Assembly (NCBI GenBank): GCA_022497155.1
Contig: MU385769.1
Location: forward strand, 1-64,000
Length of the DNA stretch: 64,000 nt
Origin: Whalleya microplaca
Taxonomy: Eukaryota; Ascomycota; Sordariomycetes; Xylariales; Xylariaceae
Reading direction: 5' to 3'
Shown here piece by piece: positions 1 to 13,914 of this stretch (the stretch's first letter is position 1; each line of letters opens with the position of its first letter). A program made the translations under genes and the position numbers. The notes below the pieces were generated by a model. It was not told the DNA's origin and did no database searches. It worked only from the letters and a program-made list of their open reading frames with translations.

Positions 1-100
1 GTCAGCAGCAAGGCCAGATGGAGTGGAATGGAGTGGAGTGGCTCCCACAAAGTGGCCCACGCGTGGATTAGCGTGGAGTGGATTACAACCTTGGGTACAC
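1..100. repeat. GTGGA-rich low-complexity stretch
   Basis: The first 100 bases repeat the short word GTGGA/ATGGA with variations (gagtggaatggagtggagtgg-like). No open frame of interest lies here. It probably marks degenerate sequence 5' of the HET relic. Confidence 0.5.
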
Positions 101-172
101 ATGCCCCCAAGGTTTCTCCTAGTCTTCTATTATGTCTAAGTTGCTAATGGCATGTCCTAAACACCCTGTGAA

Positions 173-1443
173 GTAAACTTCTTCAGCAAAGACTGGCCTT
201 ACCTTGGCACTACTCGCACTAAAGACCAGGCCTATTGTCTTCTAGGTCTCTTTAACGTCAACATGCCGCTATTGTATGGTGAAGATAATAAAGCTTTCGG
301 CAGGCTTCAGACAGAGGTGATTCGACATACACAGAACCACAGCATTTTCTTATATTCGTTCTGTAGTATCCAATGTCTTGTAGCCCCGGATATAAAGCTT
401 TTTAGAACCCGTCGCGATGCGCAATAGTTACCAGCATATCAATTGCAAGGCAACGAAATATTTGGTCAAACCAGCAATGTAACGACCCACAGCATTCAGA
501 TTAGCCTACATGCTACTAGGGTGCGCCAAAAAAACCGGTAACGAGCTAGACCACGAAGCTCTTAAAATAATCAAGTCCACGCCTGTAGGGGACTCCTATC
601 CTAGATTCGGTGATTATTGGCTTACCGCTTTCCCATGCGCAATAGTCTGTGAATGTGAAACCAACCATGTTGCCGGCTGCCAAGGGTGGACTGATAATAA
701 TGCTGAGAAGCTGGACTATTGTGCAGTCCTGCTGCTTAAAACTACAGGTCGTTATTTCAAATAGGCGGGTATGTTCTACGTGACTATCCCGTGTGCAAAA
801 GTCTCAAACAATGGAAGTTGAAGGCATGCCTCTTCGAAAGCTCTTCGGAACTAAAACGCCAAGGAATTACTCTGCGGCGTGTTGAATTTCGAGGGAATGC
901 AGATGATCATTTTGAGCTCAGAAAATCTAAAGAGAACAAATTATTCCAAAAGAAACGCTTCCTTCTTGGAGAAATAAGAGGGCAAAGCAGTCAAGAAGGC
1001 GACAAGGAAACTATACTTGTCTTGGGAAATTGTAGAGATATCTGACAAAATAGTCCTAAAAATTGGTTGGTTCTGTGAGCCGGTCGAGCTGAGAAACAAA
1101 TAGGAATACGGCAAACTGGACAGCACGTACCAGTTTGATCCATTCTTTAATGCATTCTCTTGTTGGTCTTTCGAGGAAGAAGATTTCTTCGTTGAACCAA
1201 CATGCGCTCTGGATGGGACTGATTTGGTTGTGCCAATGCATCTGCAGGTTGAACATGATGGTGAAAGCACACAACCTGCGATCTGGCTAAGGACCAAACA
1301 AGCACGCGATGAAACCTTGGCAAGGCGAAAACCAGCATAGGAAATATTAAGACTTCGGGAACTGGAAGTCTCAGGGCGAAACGGGTATTTTGACGATTAT
1401 CCACCTGATAGTGAACACACCTCTCCACGTAAAGGCAAGTGAC
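173..1443 (+). pseudogene. Relic of a HET-domain (heterokaryon incompatibility) gene
   Basis: A frame from 173 to about 424 reads FFSKDWPYLGT, then DQAYCLLGLFNVNMPLLYGE and KAFGRLQTEVI. This is the diagnostic end of the HET domain in HET-E/HET-6-type proteins ('DQAYCLLGLFDVNMPLLYGEG...AF.RLQ'). The 60 or more residues that normally separate the SKDW block from the DQAYCLLG block are missing, so there is an internal deletion, and the 5' half with the start codon is absent. Continuing fragments are open at 510-764 and about 1103-1338, separated by in-frame stops (near 424, 762 and 1338). The 3' fragments fit the variable C-terminal part of HET proteins only by position. HET proteins trigger cell death after fusion of unlike individuals; this copy cannot make an intact one. 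Confidence 0.7.
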
Positions 1444-2045
1444 TTTTCCATGTACCCATACCACAACCAGCCTCTCGGGGTCGTTTAGATAACAATATCA
1501 ATATTACAGTATTTCGATATCTCATTAAAATTCTTGGTGTCACCACTTCTGTCGGACTATAGGGATGTGTGGCTGTTATTTCAGGGGGCTAGGACGCCCC
1601 ACAGGTTGTGGTATATATTTAGGAGGTTTCCCCTCTCTAGACTCTAGTGATGAATCTTCCCTAATAATAATTACTGTGATACTCATATCGTGTGTTTATT
1701 TCAACAGAATCCTAACCCTTTCCAGGCCCAAAATTAAGGAGAGAAAGTTTGATGTATCAAAGATGATGGAGGAGCTAGAGGTATTCAACTAGGTTTCCAA
1801 TCTATTGCATCAAACAGCTGTTGTTTCCATCGCAGCTCTTCCAGAGAAAAGTTCATAAATTCCTTTTGTACACATAAACGAGGAAACCGATAGATATCTT
1901 GATCATAATACCCTTCGTATACATCAATATATCCCTTTGCGCCATGCATTAAGGGGACATCACCCATATCTCTATAATAGCAATCAAATAAGTCTAATTT
2001 CTCGGTGACATCTAAGATTAGATTTCAGTCTAGCGTTAGCAACGT
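1444..2045. other. Intergenic, with a 60-codon unassigned ORF
   Basis: On the minus strand, 1785-1967 is open for 60 codons with coding-like composition and ends with FSLEELRWKQQLFDAIDWKP. The EELRW stretch is faintly reminiscent of a motif near FG-nucleoporin domains, but this is too short to assign. No other feature is seen. Confidence 0.3.
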
Positions 2046-3308
2046 CTAGCCTCTAAGATCTGACTTACCAGGTCTTTTAGATAAGTGAAAACCTAGTTTA
2101 TTTCCGACAATTGTACAACCGGCAGCTGCAGTTGAAGAGACAAAAGTGTCACTGCCTAATAGCGGACCTTTATGCAAGCTATTATCAGCTGACGAGGTTT
2201 GGTGGGCGTCATTCGGATGTTTGTCCAATATTGATGAGATGTAATCCAAGGGGTCCCTATGCGGTGTGTCGTCTTCCTGCTTCTCCCTTTTCTCCATTTG
2301 TTCTCGTGACGTTGGATTCTCGGCTGGGACAGGGTCAGGTTTAACAGCTGTCAGCAATCCAATTTCCTCAGGCTCGGGCTCTGGTTTCACCCTCAAATCC
2401 TCACTATTCTTCCTCGCTTCCTTTCTTCTCTCCTTTCTTCTCTCTTTGGCGTTCTTCTTTGTCTTCTCAGCCGCCTCTGGGCTGCTTTGCAACTCGGGTT
2501 CTAGTGAAGGTTCAGGAGGTTTTACCACGCTCAAGTCTGTCCCTGAAGGTCTAGCGACAGACTCTTCTTGACATTGACTTGCAATAAAATGGTCAGGAGT
2601 CGGCCGTATCAGATCCATCTTCTCGCGGCATAATGCGATCATGGCCCCAAGAAGAACGCTAGCAAGTGACGAATTCTGGCTAGGGCTCTCTAGAGCACCA
2701 TCTTCTAGGGATGTATGGGGATCTTCAAAAAGTGGCTCAACTAAGGACTTGATATAGTCACGGAGCCATATATCGTCGGCTTTGGGGGCTGCATGCGCAT
2801 CCGTCATCACATTGAAGAGCTGCGTCACTGGCAGGCCACGCCCAAGGCGTTTCATTTCGCCCCTGACGAGTTCTTTTAGAGCGGGTAGCTCATAGTCTTG
2901 TAATATCGTATACATTCGGACACTCGTTGCAAATTCAGAAGCACGCTTCTCAGAAGGAGAGGACCCTTTCGGCTTGAGACACTGATACGTTCCGGTAAAG
3001 AGGTAGTGGACAATGATATGGCCAGAATCGCCAGGGATGTCTTCCAGGTTGAGCGACATGCCCCGACGACGAAAGGATAACGTGGGGTGCCGGTCGATTA
3101 ACGCGACAGGAACGCTAAGTGGCGGCCCATCTCCGAAGTATAGAGTTGTGTAAGGAGCAGTGTATGGGCTCGGATCTGGCGTTAGCATCATGCCGTTGAT
3201 GCAACAATATGAGCAGATGGCACCTTACGATGATTCAGGCCGTGGATCAAATGGTTCGGCCTGGTGCTCTTGAACTGTCAGTTGTGCGGTAGTATGCTCT
3301 TCTTCCAT
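2046..3308 (-). CDS. BTB/POZ domain protein
   Basis: Predicted fungal BTB/POZ protein of about 400 aa. The core reads TLYFGDGPPLSVPVALI, then a hydrophobic stretch (GHIIVHYLFTGTYQCL), then a helical part (ATSVRMYTILQDYELPALKEL). This follows the fungal BTB pattern: a 'gdg.f.vhk.ll..S' start, 'f..ll.ylYtg.Y' middle and 'vY.lAdkY.l..L' end. The C-terminal half is charged, with KKNAKERRKERRKEARK, and looks disordered. The preferred model has two exons, 3308-3229 and 3168-2046. The 60-nt intron starts GTAAGG and has branch point GCTAAC; the first AG (CCAG) breaks frame, the next (CCGAG) keeps it. A single-exon start at 3191 (381 aa) is the alternative. BTB domains mediate protein-protein contacts; the partner is unknown. 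Confidence 0.75.
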
Positions 3309-4907
3309 GTTCGAACTATTCTTCCTCCTCGATACAATAAAGCAATTATTCGTTTCCTTCGTAGTTCAGGTCTTATCATAGAACATTTAATTTCCTTCGA
3401 AAATTGATAGACACCGATTACGTAGAAATATTACAATTTTAATTAAAGAGCCTTAGCCCATGGAACAATGCGATACTTGGTTAATATTGTTAGGCAGTGT
3501 TCTGACAACGATTCGTGTCGGCCTGACAGCTTAAGATTCCCACTTTTCATCGCTGCCTATCCATTCTTAATTCGTACCACGGGGAACGAATAACATGAGC
3601 GTACGTATCTACTTCATAAATGAAACATAAAAAAGAGCTAAATTATATCTAATACAAGCTCTGTAGAATTATGATATTAATGCAACCGCTTTGTGCAAGC
3701 ACTACATCATATACATCGTAGTTATCATATAGCAGGAAAATTCTAGCCTACCCTCAAAGTCGTTTCGTCACGGGCAAGCCCGAAATAGCTATTTTGATTG
3801 TAGTCCACCTAATACTGTAGTGGATATACTCCCTCCATGGTACATTTCTCCTCGTCAATGAATGTACTTTCTCTTACTCTCACACAGCCATTCAAGGTGC
3901 TACCGATCTCATGCTTCCCCTGACATCCCTGACTATAGACCACTCCCTATTAGGGCTATGAATGATGGTATTTATCTATTCATTGTTCGCCGTGCTGTTA
4001 TGCTGCCTTTGACCACAACTAGCAATTGACCTATACACTTCCGTGACCGCGAAAACTTATTATGGGAGGATTTCCACCTTATTGGTCATAATAGCTTCAA
4101 GGACGAGTGTGAACAAGAAAAGATGCTTATGTCTTACTAGTAAAATGTATCGCGGGGAATGTATATCCACTATAAAGTGAATAGCCATTTCGGGGCAAGC
4201 CTAATAAGTAAAGGTCGTCACCTACGAGATTATGTCGCAATATCATAGGGATTTGGAATTATGTTGTCCTATTTAAGCTCTCAAATATCAGTATTCTAAT
4301 TGTAAGCTTTTATGACTTTGTAAACTTTCTCCTTGAGTATATCCCTCGAGTATTCAATGTTATGCACTGAATACTGGAGAATTTGAAGCATCTAAGCGAC
4401 ACGCTGTTGTGCTAATTGTGCTACATGGCATTTAGAGGAATGATTGGCGGAGTGTAAAGACGGAGGTAGCATATTTGGGCCTAGAAAGCGTCTCATCTAC
4501 ATGTTACCTATGCATCTGGATGAATACAACACTGAAAGTATCGACATTGTATTACATCGAGAATGTTATGGCAAATGCGTTTTCTTGCATGGCACTAATG
4601 CAACTAGGGTGCCTCATTTTGACTTGGGATAACCAACTAGCATGAAACTACTTTGTATGTAACAAGTGTGCCGTGAATGTTAGCCGCTGCCAAATTCCAG
4701 AACGTCTTCGTCATCAACTTCTTCCAATCTGATACCCTCTACCGGTAATGTAAGAACATCAAATTTTGCGGCCCATAATCGCATATTAATATTCAGGTCA
4801 CTCGACTAGTACGCATCGGCAAGACGTTATAGGTTCAAATTAATTGCTCGATATCCCTTGATTAGGTCTGCCTGCTGCTTACACAAGCAAGCAACCAGTG
4901 AGAAATA
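3309..4907. other. AT-rich intergenic with scraps of coding-like sequence
   Basis: No intact gene. Three short stretches look like eroded coding DNA: plus strand about 4043-4138 (reads DRENLLWEDFHLIGHNSF), plus strand 4444-4632 (62 codons, unassigned), and minus strand about 4785-4680 (reads LWAAKFDVLTLPVEGI and an acidic tail before a stop). None matches a family I recognise, so relics of one or more lost genes is only a guess. Confidence 0.3.
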
Positions 4908-5877
4908 ATGGCTGAAATACAAACGTGGCTGATTACTGGTTGCTCTAGCGGCTTTGGTGAGCTACTGGTTCGAAAGCTCCGAGCCGCTGGAGACAACGTA
5001 GTCGCCACAGGGCGCAACGCAGACATAAAGCTTGCCCACCTTAAAGATACTGGAGCAGCAATCCTCGATCTCGATATCACTGCCCCAGCGGCTACCATTC
5101 AGGCCAAAATGGAGGAGGCCTGGAACTTATATCCCGGAGGAATCGACGTTGTTGTCAATAATGCTGGCTACATCTTAAGCGGTGCTCTTGAAGAATTGAC
5201 GTAAGTGCGCAAACGCTTAAGTAGTAACGAGATGCTAATAGAGCATCGATTAGCCTACAGGAAATGGAAGATGTCATGAATACAAATTTTTATGGCCCTT
5301 TTAAAATTACTCAGGCAATTCTTCCCAAGCTGCGTTCCAAGGGCAAAGGAGTGATGTGCTACGTGAGTTCTCAAGCCGGATGGCATGGGGATGCCGCAGC
5401 AGCAGGCTACTGTTCATCGAAGTTCGCTCTCGAAGGTTTGTCAGAATTTCTAAATGAAGAAACCAAAAAGTAACATTTATGTCAGGTATGGTTGAGTGCC
5501 TTTCCAAGGAACTTGCCGTCTTTGCACCCGGCATCAAGGTTTTGATTGTTGAGCCTGGGTACTTTGCTACTCGTGCGTTCCATAAGCTGAACCTCGTACC
5601 TCCCCGGATACCCGACTACGTCGAGTTTAACGCCGGGACACGAGGCTACGTAGCTAGTATTGTGGACAACGAACCAGGCGATCCTATCATAGCAGTTGAG
5701 CGTATCATTGAGTTAGTCAAAGGTACCGGCATGGCAGCAGGGAAAACAGTGCCTTTGAGAGTGCCCTTGGGAAGCGATGGATGGGAAAAGGTCAAGAATA
5801 AGTGTAAAGAGACCTTAGAAATTTGCGAGGAATGGGAAGAAGTAGCTAGAAGCACAGATAGAAGGCAGATTGGTTAG
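4908..5877 (+). CDS. Classical short-chain dehydrogenase/reductase (SDR)
   Basis: NAD(P)-dependent oxidoreductase of the classical SDR family, 288 aa in three exons: 4908-5200, 5254-5435, 5486-5877. Visible motifs are the nucleotide-binding TGCSSGFG at residues 10-17, a D-x-D after strand 3 (LDLDIT), NNAG at 84-87, the catalytic serine in YVSSQAG (136/137), and the active-site pair Y150/K154 in YCSSK. Intron 1 (53 nt) has branch point TGCTAAT and uses TAG at 5251-5253; the later CAG at 5260 would break frame. Intron 2 is 50 nt. The A at -3 supports the start. The sequence type resembles retinol/17-beta-hydroxysteroid-dehydrogenase-like fungal SDRs; the substrate cannot be read. It is convergent with the Tri3-like acyltransferase, and a shared pathway is possible but unproven. 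Confidence 0.92.
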
Positions 5878-6466
5878 TCACAATGCTCTATAATCTTCGA
5901 GGCTCAATGGAAAGGTAACAGCGCTTCCGATAAATCGAATGAATCTTACAGTCACGTTATATTTGAACGAGCTTCAAGTAAAGTTGAACCAGTTTGATAT
6001 CATTTATTTGCGAAGACGACACAAAGGAAGTATACGACATCGATTTAAAGGCGTTATTGCTATATAAACCATCTAGCAAGGTGTTTAGGCACCATGGCAT
6101 CCAGATGTGTCATAGTAATAAAAGGGGGGCAAAGGAAGAGAAGATAAGAAGCTAGGTCACCCACATACTGTACTATCGTAACATCCCCCGTGGCGTCTAG
6201 ATACACTGAGACCTGGACTTCATATCAACGGGCACACATCCTATCAGTTTTATACAAATCAACTAGAAGCTTCACAATCCGGTGTTGAGATTGGTAAAGG
6301 TAAGGTCGTTCAATTTCTCATAGGGTTTTGAAAGGTCAAGGAGTAGTATCATATAAACACTTCTCAGACACAGTGTATAAAAACTAGGTATATTTATTTA
6401 TACACTCATTTTTTAGGTATGAGATTGTGCGAGATAATCGGAAATTAAATGGTATAGTGGACTTAT
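5878..6466. other. Convergent 3' intergenic region
   Basis: Space between the stops of the SDR (+) and the acyltransferase (-). AT-rich, presumably holding both 3' ends. No ORF, RNA gene or repeat seen. Confidence 0.5.
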
Positions 6467-7975
6467 TTAGATCCCTAGTCCCGAAATAAGCTCCCCTTTC
6501 ACCTGATCAAGTACACCATTGACAAAATCTTTTTCGTAGAAACTTTCATTGAAGCACGCAGCGATAGTGAGTTCGTCCCTCCAGGTCCAGAGATGGAATT
6601 GCAATGCTCTTGTGAGCATTTCGGTGCCCATCCAAAAGTCCATCACTTCCACTTTTGCCTCGGCTGTATCGGTGTCGGATACATAGTATCTCTGAATATA
6701 CTTCTCTGCATTCCCAAGGCTACTTAGATCAGGTGTTTGTATGGGTGGCAAAGTAGGCGGTAAGGGGGAAGAGAATAGCTTAGCAGCCCGGCGTGTGTAA
6801 GACTCCGCAAGCTGTAATATGCTGATCATTTTACCACTGCCATCAGCAGGGTCCCAGAAGTTAATAAGGTCACGAGAGTAAACAGCGTTAAGCTCTTTTG
6901 CCACAGCTAGGAAGCTCTTAGTCGCCCCGCAACGGTCGGGAGAAACTATATCGCCAATATATATCGGCAGACCCAAGTGGAAGAGCCCAAGTGGACCAAC
7001 GTCCACTCCTTCCCCATGATTGAGAAGAACTCGACGCAAATCCGCCGGAGTGAAAGCAGCATATGCTTTAGCTAATGGGTGTTGCGGGTATTTCGCTGTG
7101 ACACGGACGATAGCTGCGTGTACTGCGGTAGTGACGGATACTCCTAGAGAGCGGCACGCATTCACAACTTTCGATGTAACCAAGGCGTCTAATCGTGTAG
7201 CTGTTCGGTCAGTGGGCCCCGGCGGCACTGTTTCGGAATTGTCTCGTGTTGGAAAAGCGATGCTGGGTATTCCCTTCGCAACGGTATTGATGATGTCATC
7301 AGCACCAGCAGCGACAGCTGGCGGAGTAGTTGGTCGCGCGCCTCGATCATCATCTGGATATGACAGAACGCCTTGCTGGGCTCTGACCACTTCTTCCATG
7401 TTCGGCCCCAAGCAAGTACGATTTTGCTGGTATATCTCATAGCTGACCAGAGGATTGTCGAGTCCTAGGCGTAGGACGTTCCCCAACACATTCATGAAAC
7501 TGTGGCCAAGCTTAGCCATACCGACGCCATCGATGCGCCAGTGTGAAGAGCGTATCATAAGCTCATGAGTAGAGGGAATCCAGCTACATGTTGCAAGGGC
7601 GTGAGGGCGTAGCTGCCTAAACAATTCATTGGCATCATGGGTATCATGGTACGTTTGGAACGTGTTGTGAGCCCAGGCATTTATGTCTAGGGGACTAACT
7701 ATGAGCGCAGGTTTCCCTTCGGGATGCTCCGCATCTGATCCTCTGACTACTGCGCCTAACTCTGGGTACTGTTCTCTCATAAGCTGCCACGAACGGCGAA
7801 GATATGATTCTGCATTGGTGATAGACGGCGGGAAGCTGAGCCCTAATACAAGTGAAATCACCCAATGTTCTCGGTTTAGTGGTGCACCGCCCTCGGCCAG
7901 CATGGTGAAGAACTTTTCGAGATTGCCTAGGGGTCGGGTCAAACTCCCTAAGGTCGCTGGTGGCTGCGATGCCAT
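6467..7975 (-). CDS. Tri3-like CoA-dependent acyltransferase
   Basis: Intronless 502-aa protein. The start at 7975 (MASQPPATLG) is preferred over the in-frame ATG at 8038, because the extra 21 residues (rich in Y and I) look like translated 5' leader. It carries the H-x-x-x-D-G acyl-transfer motif at residues 145-150 (SHWRIDGVG), which defines the condensation/BAHD-type acyltransferase fold. The C-terminus (DFWMGTEMLTRALQFHLWTW, then ACFNESFYEKDFV) fits fungal acyltransferases related to the trichothecene 15-O-acetyltransferase Tri3 group. The family moves acyl groups, often acetyl, from CoA to hydroxyls of secondary metabolites in the cytosol. No terpene synthase or other trichothecene-type gene is nearby, so a trichothecene role is not implied. 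Substrate unknown. Confidence 0.8.
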   Translation of the reverse strand: MASQPPATLGSLTRPLGNLEKFFTMLAEGGAPLNREHWVISLVLGLSFPPSITNAESYLRRSWQLMREQYPELGAVVRGSDAEHPEGKPALIVSPLDINAWAHNTFQTYHDTHDANELFRQLRPHALATCSWIPSTHELMIRSSHWRIDGVGMAKLGHSFMNVLGNVLRLGLDNPLVSYEIYQQNRTCLGPNMEEVVRAQQGVLSYPDDDRGARPTTPPAVAAGADDIINTVAKGIPSIAFPTRDNSETVPPGPTDRTATRLDALVTSKVVNACRSLGVSVTTAVHAAIVRVTAKYPQHPLAKAYAAFTPADLRRVLLNHGEGVDVGPLGLFHLGLPIYIGDIVSPDRCGATKSFLAVAKELNAVYSRDLINFWDPADGSGKMISILQLAESYTRRAAKLFSSPLPPTLPPIQTPDLSSLGNAEKYIQRYYVSDTDTAEAKVEVMDFWMGTEMLTRALQFHLWTWRDELTIAACFNESFYEKDFVNGVLDQVKGELISGLGI

Positions 7976-8193
7976 GATACAGACACTTGGTTCTATAGAG
8001 TATATAATTGCGATTTTGGTGTAATAATGATAGTGCACTGGGTCATAGGAGATCGAAATCTTATGAAACTACTACTGGTAGCTAAGTATCTAAAACCAAC
8101 ATCAACTCACTACCGCAAGACGATCGCCCCTGTGCAGGCTCAATTAGGTTTAGGTATTCTTAGTACCTCTGGTATCATTGATGTTGGTTGCAG

Positions 8194-8220
8194 GTTGCAT
8201 GACATGCAACTTGCATGCAA
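8194..8220. promoter_or_regulatory. Perfect palindrome GTTGCATG-A-CATGCAAC plus TTGCATGCAA
   Basis: Positions 8194-8210 form a perfect inverted repeat of 8+1+8 nt, followed at once by the 10-nt palindrome TTGCATGCAA (8211-8220). It lies about 220 bp upstream of the acyltransferase start. Dyads of this kind are typical sites for dimeric DNA-binding proteins; which protein is unknown. Confidence 0.45.
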
Positions 8221-8276
8221 TGAGAAATAATAGAGTTCCATCCCAGCCAAGTTGCTCATTCAAAGTACCTAATGCA

Positions 8277-8293
8277 ACTTATGCAGCATAAGT
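8277..8293. promoter_or_regulatory. Second perfect palindrome ACTTATGC-A-GCATAAGT
   Basis: Another perfect 8+1+8 inverted repeat with a single A at the centre, 83 bp centre-to-centre from the first. It shares the ATGC/GCAT core with the first palindrome. About 310 bp upstream of the acyltransferase start. Confidence 0.4.
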
Positions 8294-9222
8294 GCGGCGT
8301 GTGAAAAGTTCCGCAGGTGACACCAAATACAATGACATGAATTTATGCAAGAGTGCGATGGAGATATCGTAGAATCTACAACCAACATTCCTATGGGAGT
8401 TATGCTCTGGCCAAGTAGATGCAGTCCTTTCTCTTCTTGTCTGTCTCCTCATCCATAATAGCTACTCATGTGTATTTACCACTCTACTTCTAAGCGGAAA
8501 ACCTGGTAGTAACTTGAAAGCACCAAAACTTGATTATTTTCCAAGACAGAGCCTTTCGTGAGTTCTCATACACGATGCCGCCGCGACTACCGACGGGGGA
8601 GGAGATGGCTTAGATGTCGAAGTCAGCAGGCGGTATTCTAGTTAACAAAGCTATAGTTTACTATTAAATATACAGTATTGATTCCCTCGTATTACTTATC
8701 TTGCGAATCTGGTCACGGTGGATTGTTTGTTGAAATACAGGGTTAGTGAGACTTGATTGACTTGAGGTTCATTGATCTAGAGTAGGGGATGGCCTGCTAT
8801 ATATATAAAATAACTCATGTTCCTGCTTTATAGCTCTACAATTACGAGCAGGAGCTATGCCTCTAACGACAATGCAAGACACTTATACTTACCTGTAAAT
8901 TACGAAGGAGACACTATATGCATGTGACTAGTTTCTGGTTTCATACGCTGATGATCAAGCTTAAAAAGGCAGATTAAACTTATAATGAATAGTAACAATG
9001 CCGAAACATCAGATACAGATATCAAAGTGGCAAAGGTCAATAATAGTGTATTACACTTGCCTATGGATCGGGATAGCTAAGCTTGTTAAGTATATTATTG
9101 CAGAGCATATTCATGTTATCGTTGGCTGAAATTGTAGTGCTGTAGATTTAATGTCTACATCCGGTTGGGACATTGGAAACTCCTATTCCTTTGCCGTCGC
9201 AGCAGTACACGATAGTTGCTCA

Positions 9223-11892
<2,670 letters not shown>

Positions 11893-13854
11893 CTATGGCT
11901 TATCCCGTTCAATCCCGGCTTTATACGCCTTCAACGCACGCTCCCTACTCTCCTTATGGTCAACAATCGGGCGCGGATAGCCCTCCTTCTTCGCCTGCGC
12001 CCCCGCGCCCCTGCCATAGGGGTCATGAACAGCCTTGCCCTTCACATTCCTCAGCTCGGGGACCCACTTGCGGATGTACTCGCCGGCGGGGTCGAACTTC
12101 TCGCTCTGGAGCAGGGGGTTGAAGACGCGGAAGTAGGGCTGGGGGTCGACGCCGACGGAGGCGCTGAAGCCCCAGCCGCCGCTGTTGGACGCGAAGTCGC
12201 CGTCGACCAGGTGCTCCATGAAGTGGCGCTCGCCCAGCCGCCAGTCCGCCAGCAGGTCTTTGCTCAGGAACGAAGCCACCACCATCCGGCACCGGTTATG
12301 CATCCACCCGACGCGCCGCAGCTGTCGCATCGCCGCGTCCACCAGCGGGAAGCCCGTGCGCCCCTCGCGCCACGCTGCGAGGTGCGACGCGTTATATGAC
12401 CACGCGATGTTCGAGTACTCGGGCTTGAACGGCTTGTTCATGCTAGGATGCGTAAGCATATTACGTGATGCATGCGCCAAGGGTAGGTAGGTAAGTAGGT
12501 ACGCAACTTACCAGATATACGGCCAATTCACAAGCACATGCCTATAAAAATCCCGCCACGCGACCTCGCTAATCCAAGTCTGGATGCCCTCGACCCCCGC
12601 ATCCAACTTCTTAGTCTTATTCCGATCGCGCGCAGTCTTCACCGCGGTCCTCGCGCTCAGCGTCCCCGCCGCCAGGTGCACCGAGATCGAGGACGTGGCG
12701 GCGTCCGCGGGGAAGTTGCGGCGCTTGCCGTACGCCGCGATCTTCTCCTCGCAGAACTTGTCCAGGCGGTCCATGGCCTCGTGCTCGCCCGCGGGCCACA
12801 GCGCTGCGAACCGCTCTGCCTCCTCCGCGGATAGTTGTTTGTCGTGCGGGATAGCGGGGACCTCACAGTCGAACAGCACGGCCACCTTCTCGCGCGCCGC
12901 GGGCGAATTCCCCGCGGGAACAGTGAACGGTCGCAGCAGCTCCGGATGCGCGTGCACGTGTGCCATCCACGCGCGGTACCAGGGAGAGTAGACCGCGTAC
13001 TGCCTCCCCGCGCCCGAGGTCAGCGCCCCGGGCGGCACGACGCAGGTATCGTGGACAACCTCGACCGCGATCCCCTTCTCTGCGCCCAGGCGGATGATCT
13101 TGGCCTCCCGCCTGAGCTCATCGACCTCGTACTCCATATTCGCGAAGAGATGGCTGGCGCCCCACTCCTGCATGAACTCGATGATCCGCTCGGGGATCTC
13201 CCGCCGCTTGGGGACCGTCTCGATGTACAAGGGAATCCCCAGCGCCTCCAGGTCCGCCCTGAGGATGCGTAGAGTGCGAAAAATGAAGTCCACGCGCGCG
13301 GGCGCCGTCAGGTGCGCCTGCATGTCCTCCGGGGAGACGACGAAGAGGCCGATGAGCGGCACGTCCGCCCCTGCCTTCTGCCTGGCCTCCCAGAGCGCAC
13401 GGTTGTCGGCGACCCGCAGGTCCGTCTTGAACCAGTGGACGACGGCGGCGCCGACGGTAACGTTGGCGCGGGCGGGCGCGGTCTCCTCCTGGGCGGCGGT
13501 CAGCTGCTCGATGGGGCGCGGCAGGGCGTCGGTGGCGTAGGCGTGCGCGCGCGCGTTGCTGAGTTCCGGCGGGTAGAATTTGCGCTGCACGATGCCGTGG
13601 TCCTCGGCGATGGCGGCGAGGTGGTGGGGCTGGCGGAGCGGATCGGATGAAGGGGTGGTGGTGGGCTCTAGTTTGGGCTTCTTGGACGATGTGCTGTTGG
13701 GGGTGCCATTGGGAACAACTGCTTTTCGCTTGGTGGCAGATTTAGGAGGCATTGTAGAATGTGTTCGCAACTTTGCGATTGGAACCAGGGAGAACGGGCG
13801 AAATTGGGTAGTGATAGAGCGTATCAATGAGAAGCCTATGGGAAGGACACGCAT
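11893..13854 (-). CDS. phr1: Class I CPD photolyase
   Basis: Light-dependent repair enzyme for cyclobutane pyrimidine dimers. Exon 1 ends at 12512, a 69-nt intron follows (12511-12443, GTAAGT donor, GCTTAC branch) and exon 2 is 12442-11893. Splicing restores NWPYICMNKPF. The antenna domain begins VVHWFKTDLRVADN. The FAD/active-site blocks are YSPWYRAW, SEVAWRDFYRHVLVNW, GFPLVDAAMRQL, WMHNRCRMVVASFL and DGDFASNSGGWGFS; the E and W of SEVAW, the N-R and M of MHNRCRM and the N before SGGW are the positions known to contact FAD or the lesion. Two starts are plausible: 13752 (MPPKSATKRK, 596 aa, KRK basic segment) and 13854 (630 aa), which adds an Arg/Ser-rich, acid-free leader like a mitochondrial presequence. 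The frame stays open to 13914. The gene is distinctly GC-richer than its surroundings. Confidence 0.93.
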
Positions 13855-13914
13855 AGGCGATAGATCGAGACACGAAGATGTCAACGCGAGTAGGAGAAAG
13901 AGAAGCGAGTTCAA

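Larger units (their letters stand above)
7976..9222. other. Intergenic: promoter of the acyltransferase, then featureless DNA
   Basis: Upstream of the acyltransferase lie two perfect 17-nt palindromes (8194-8210 and 8277-8293), listed separately. From about 8300 to 9222 the DNA is AT-rich with no supported ORF, RNA gene or repeat; the sulfatase 3' end is expected at its right margin. Confidence 0.5.

Noticed and set aside
4908..8038. Biosynthetic gene cluster (SDR plus acyltransferase, with P450 and GMC further away)
   Set aside because: No backbone synthase, transporter or cluster regulator is present, and housekeeping genes lie between the enzymes.
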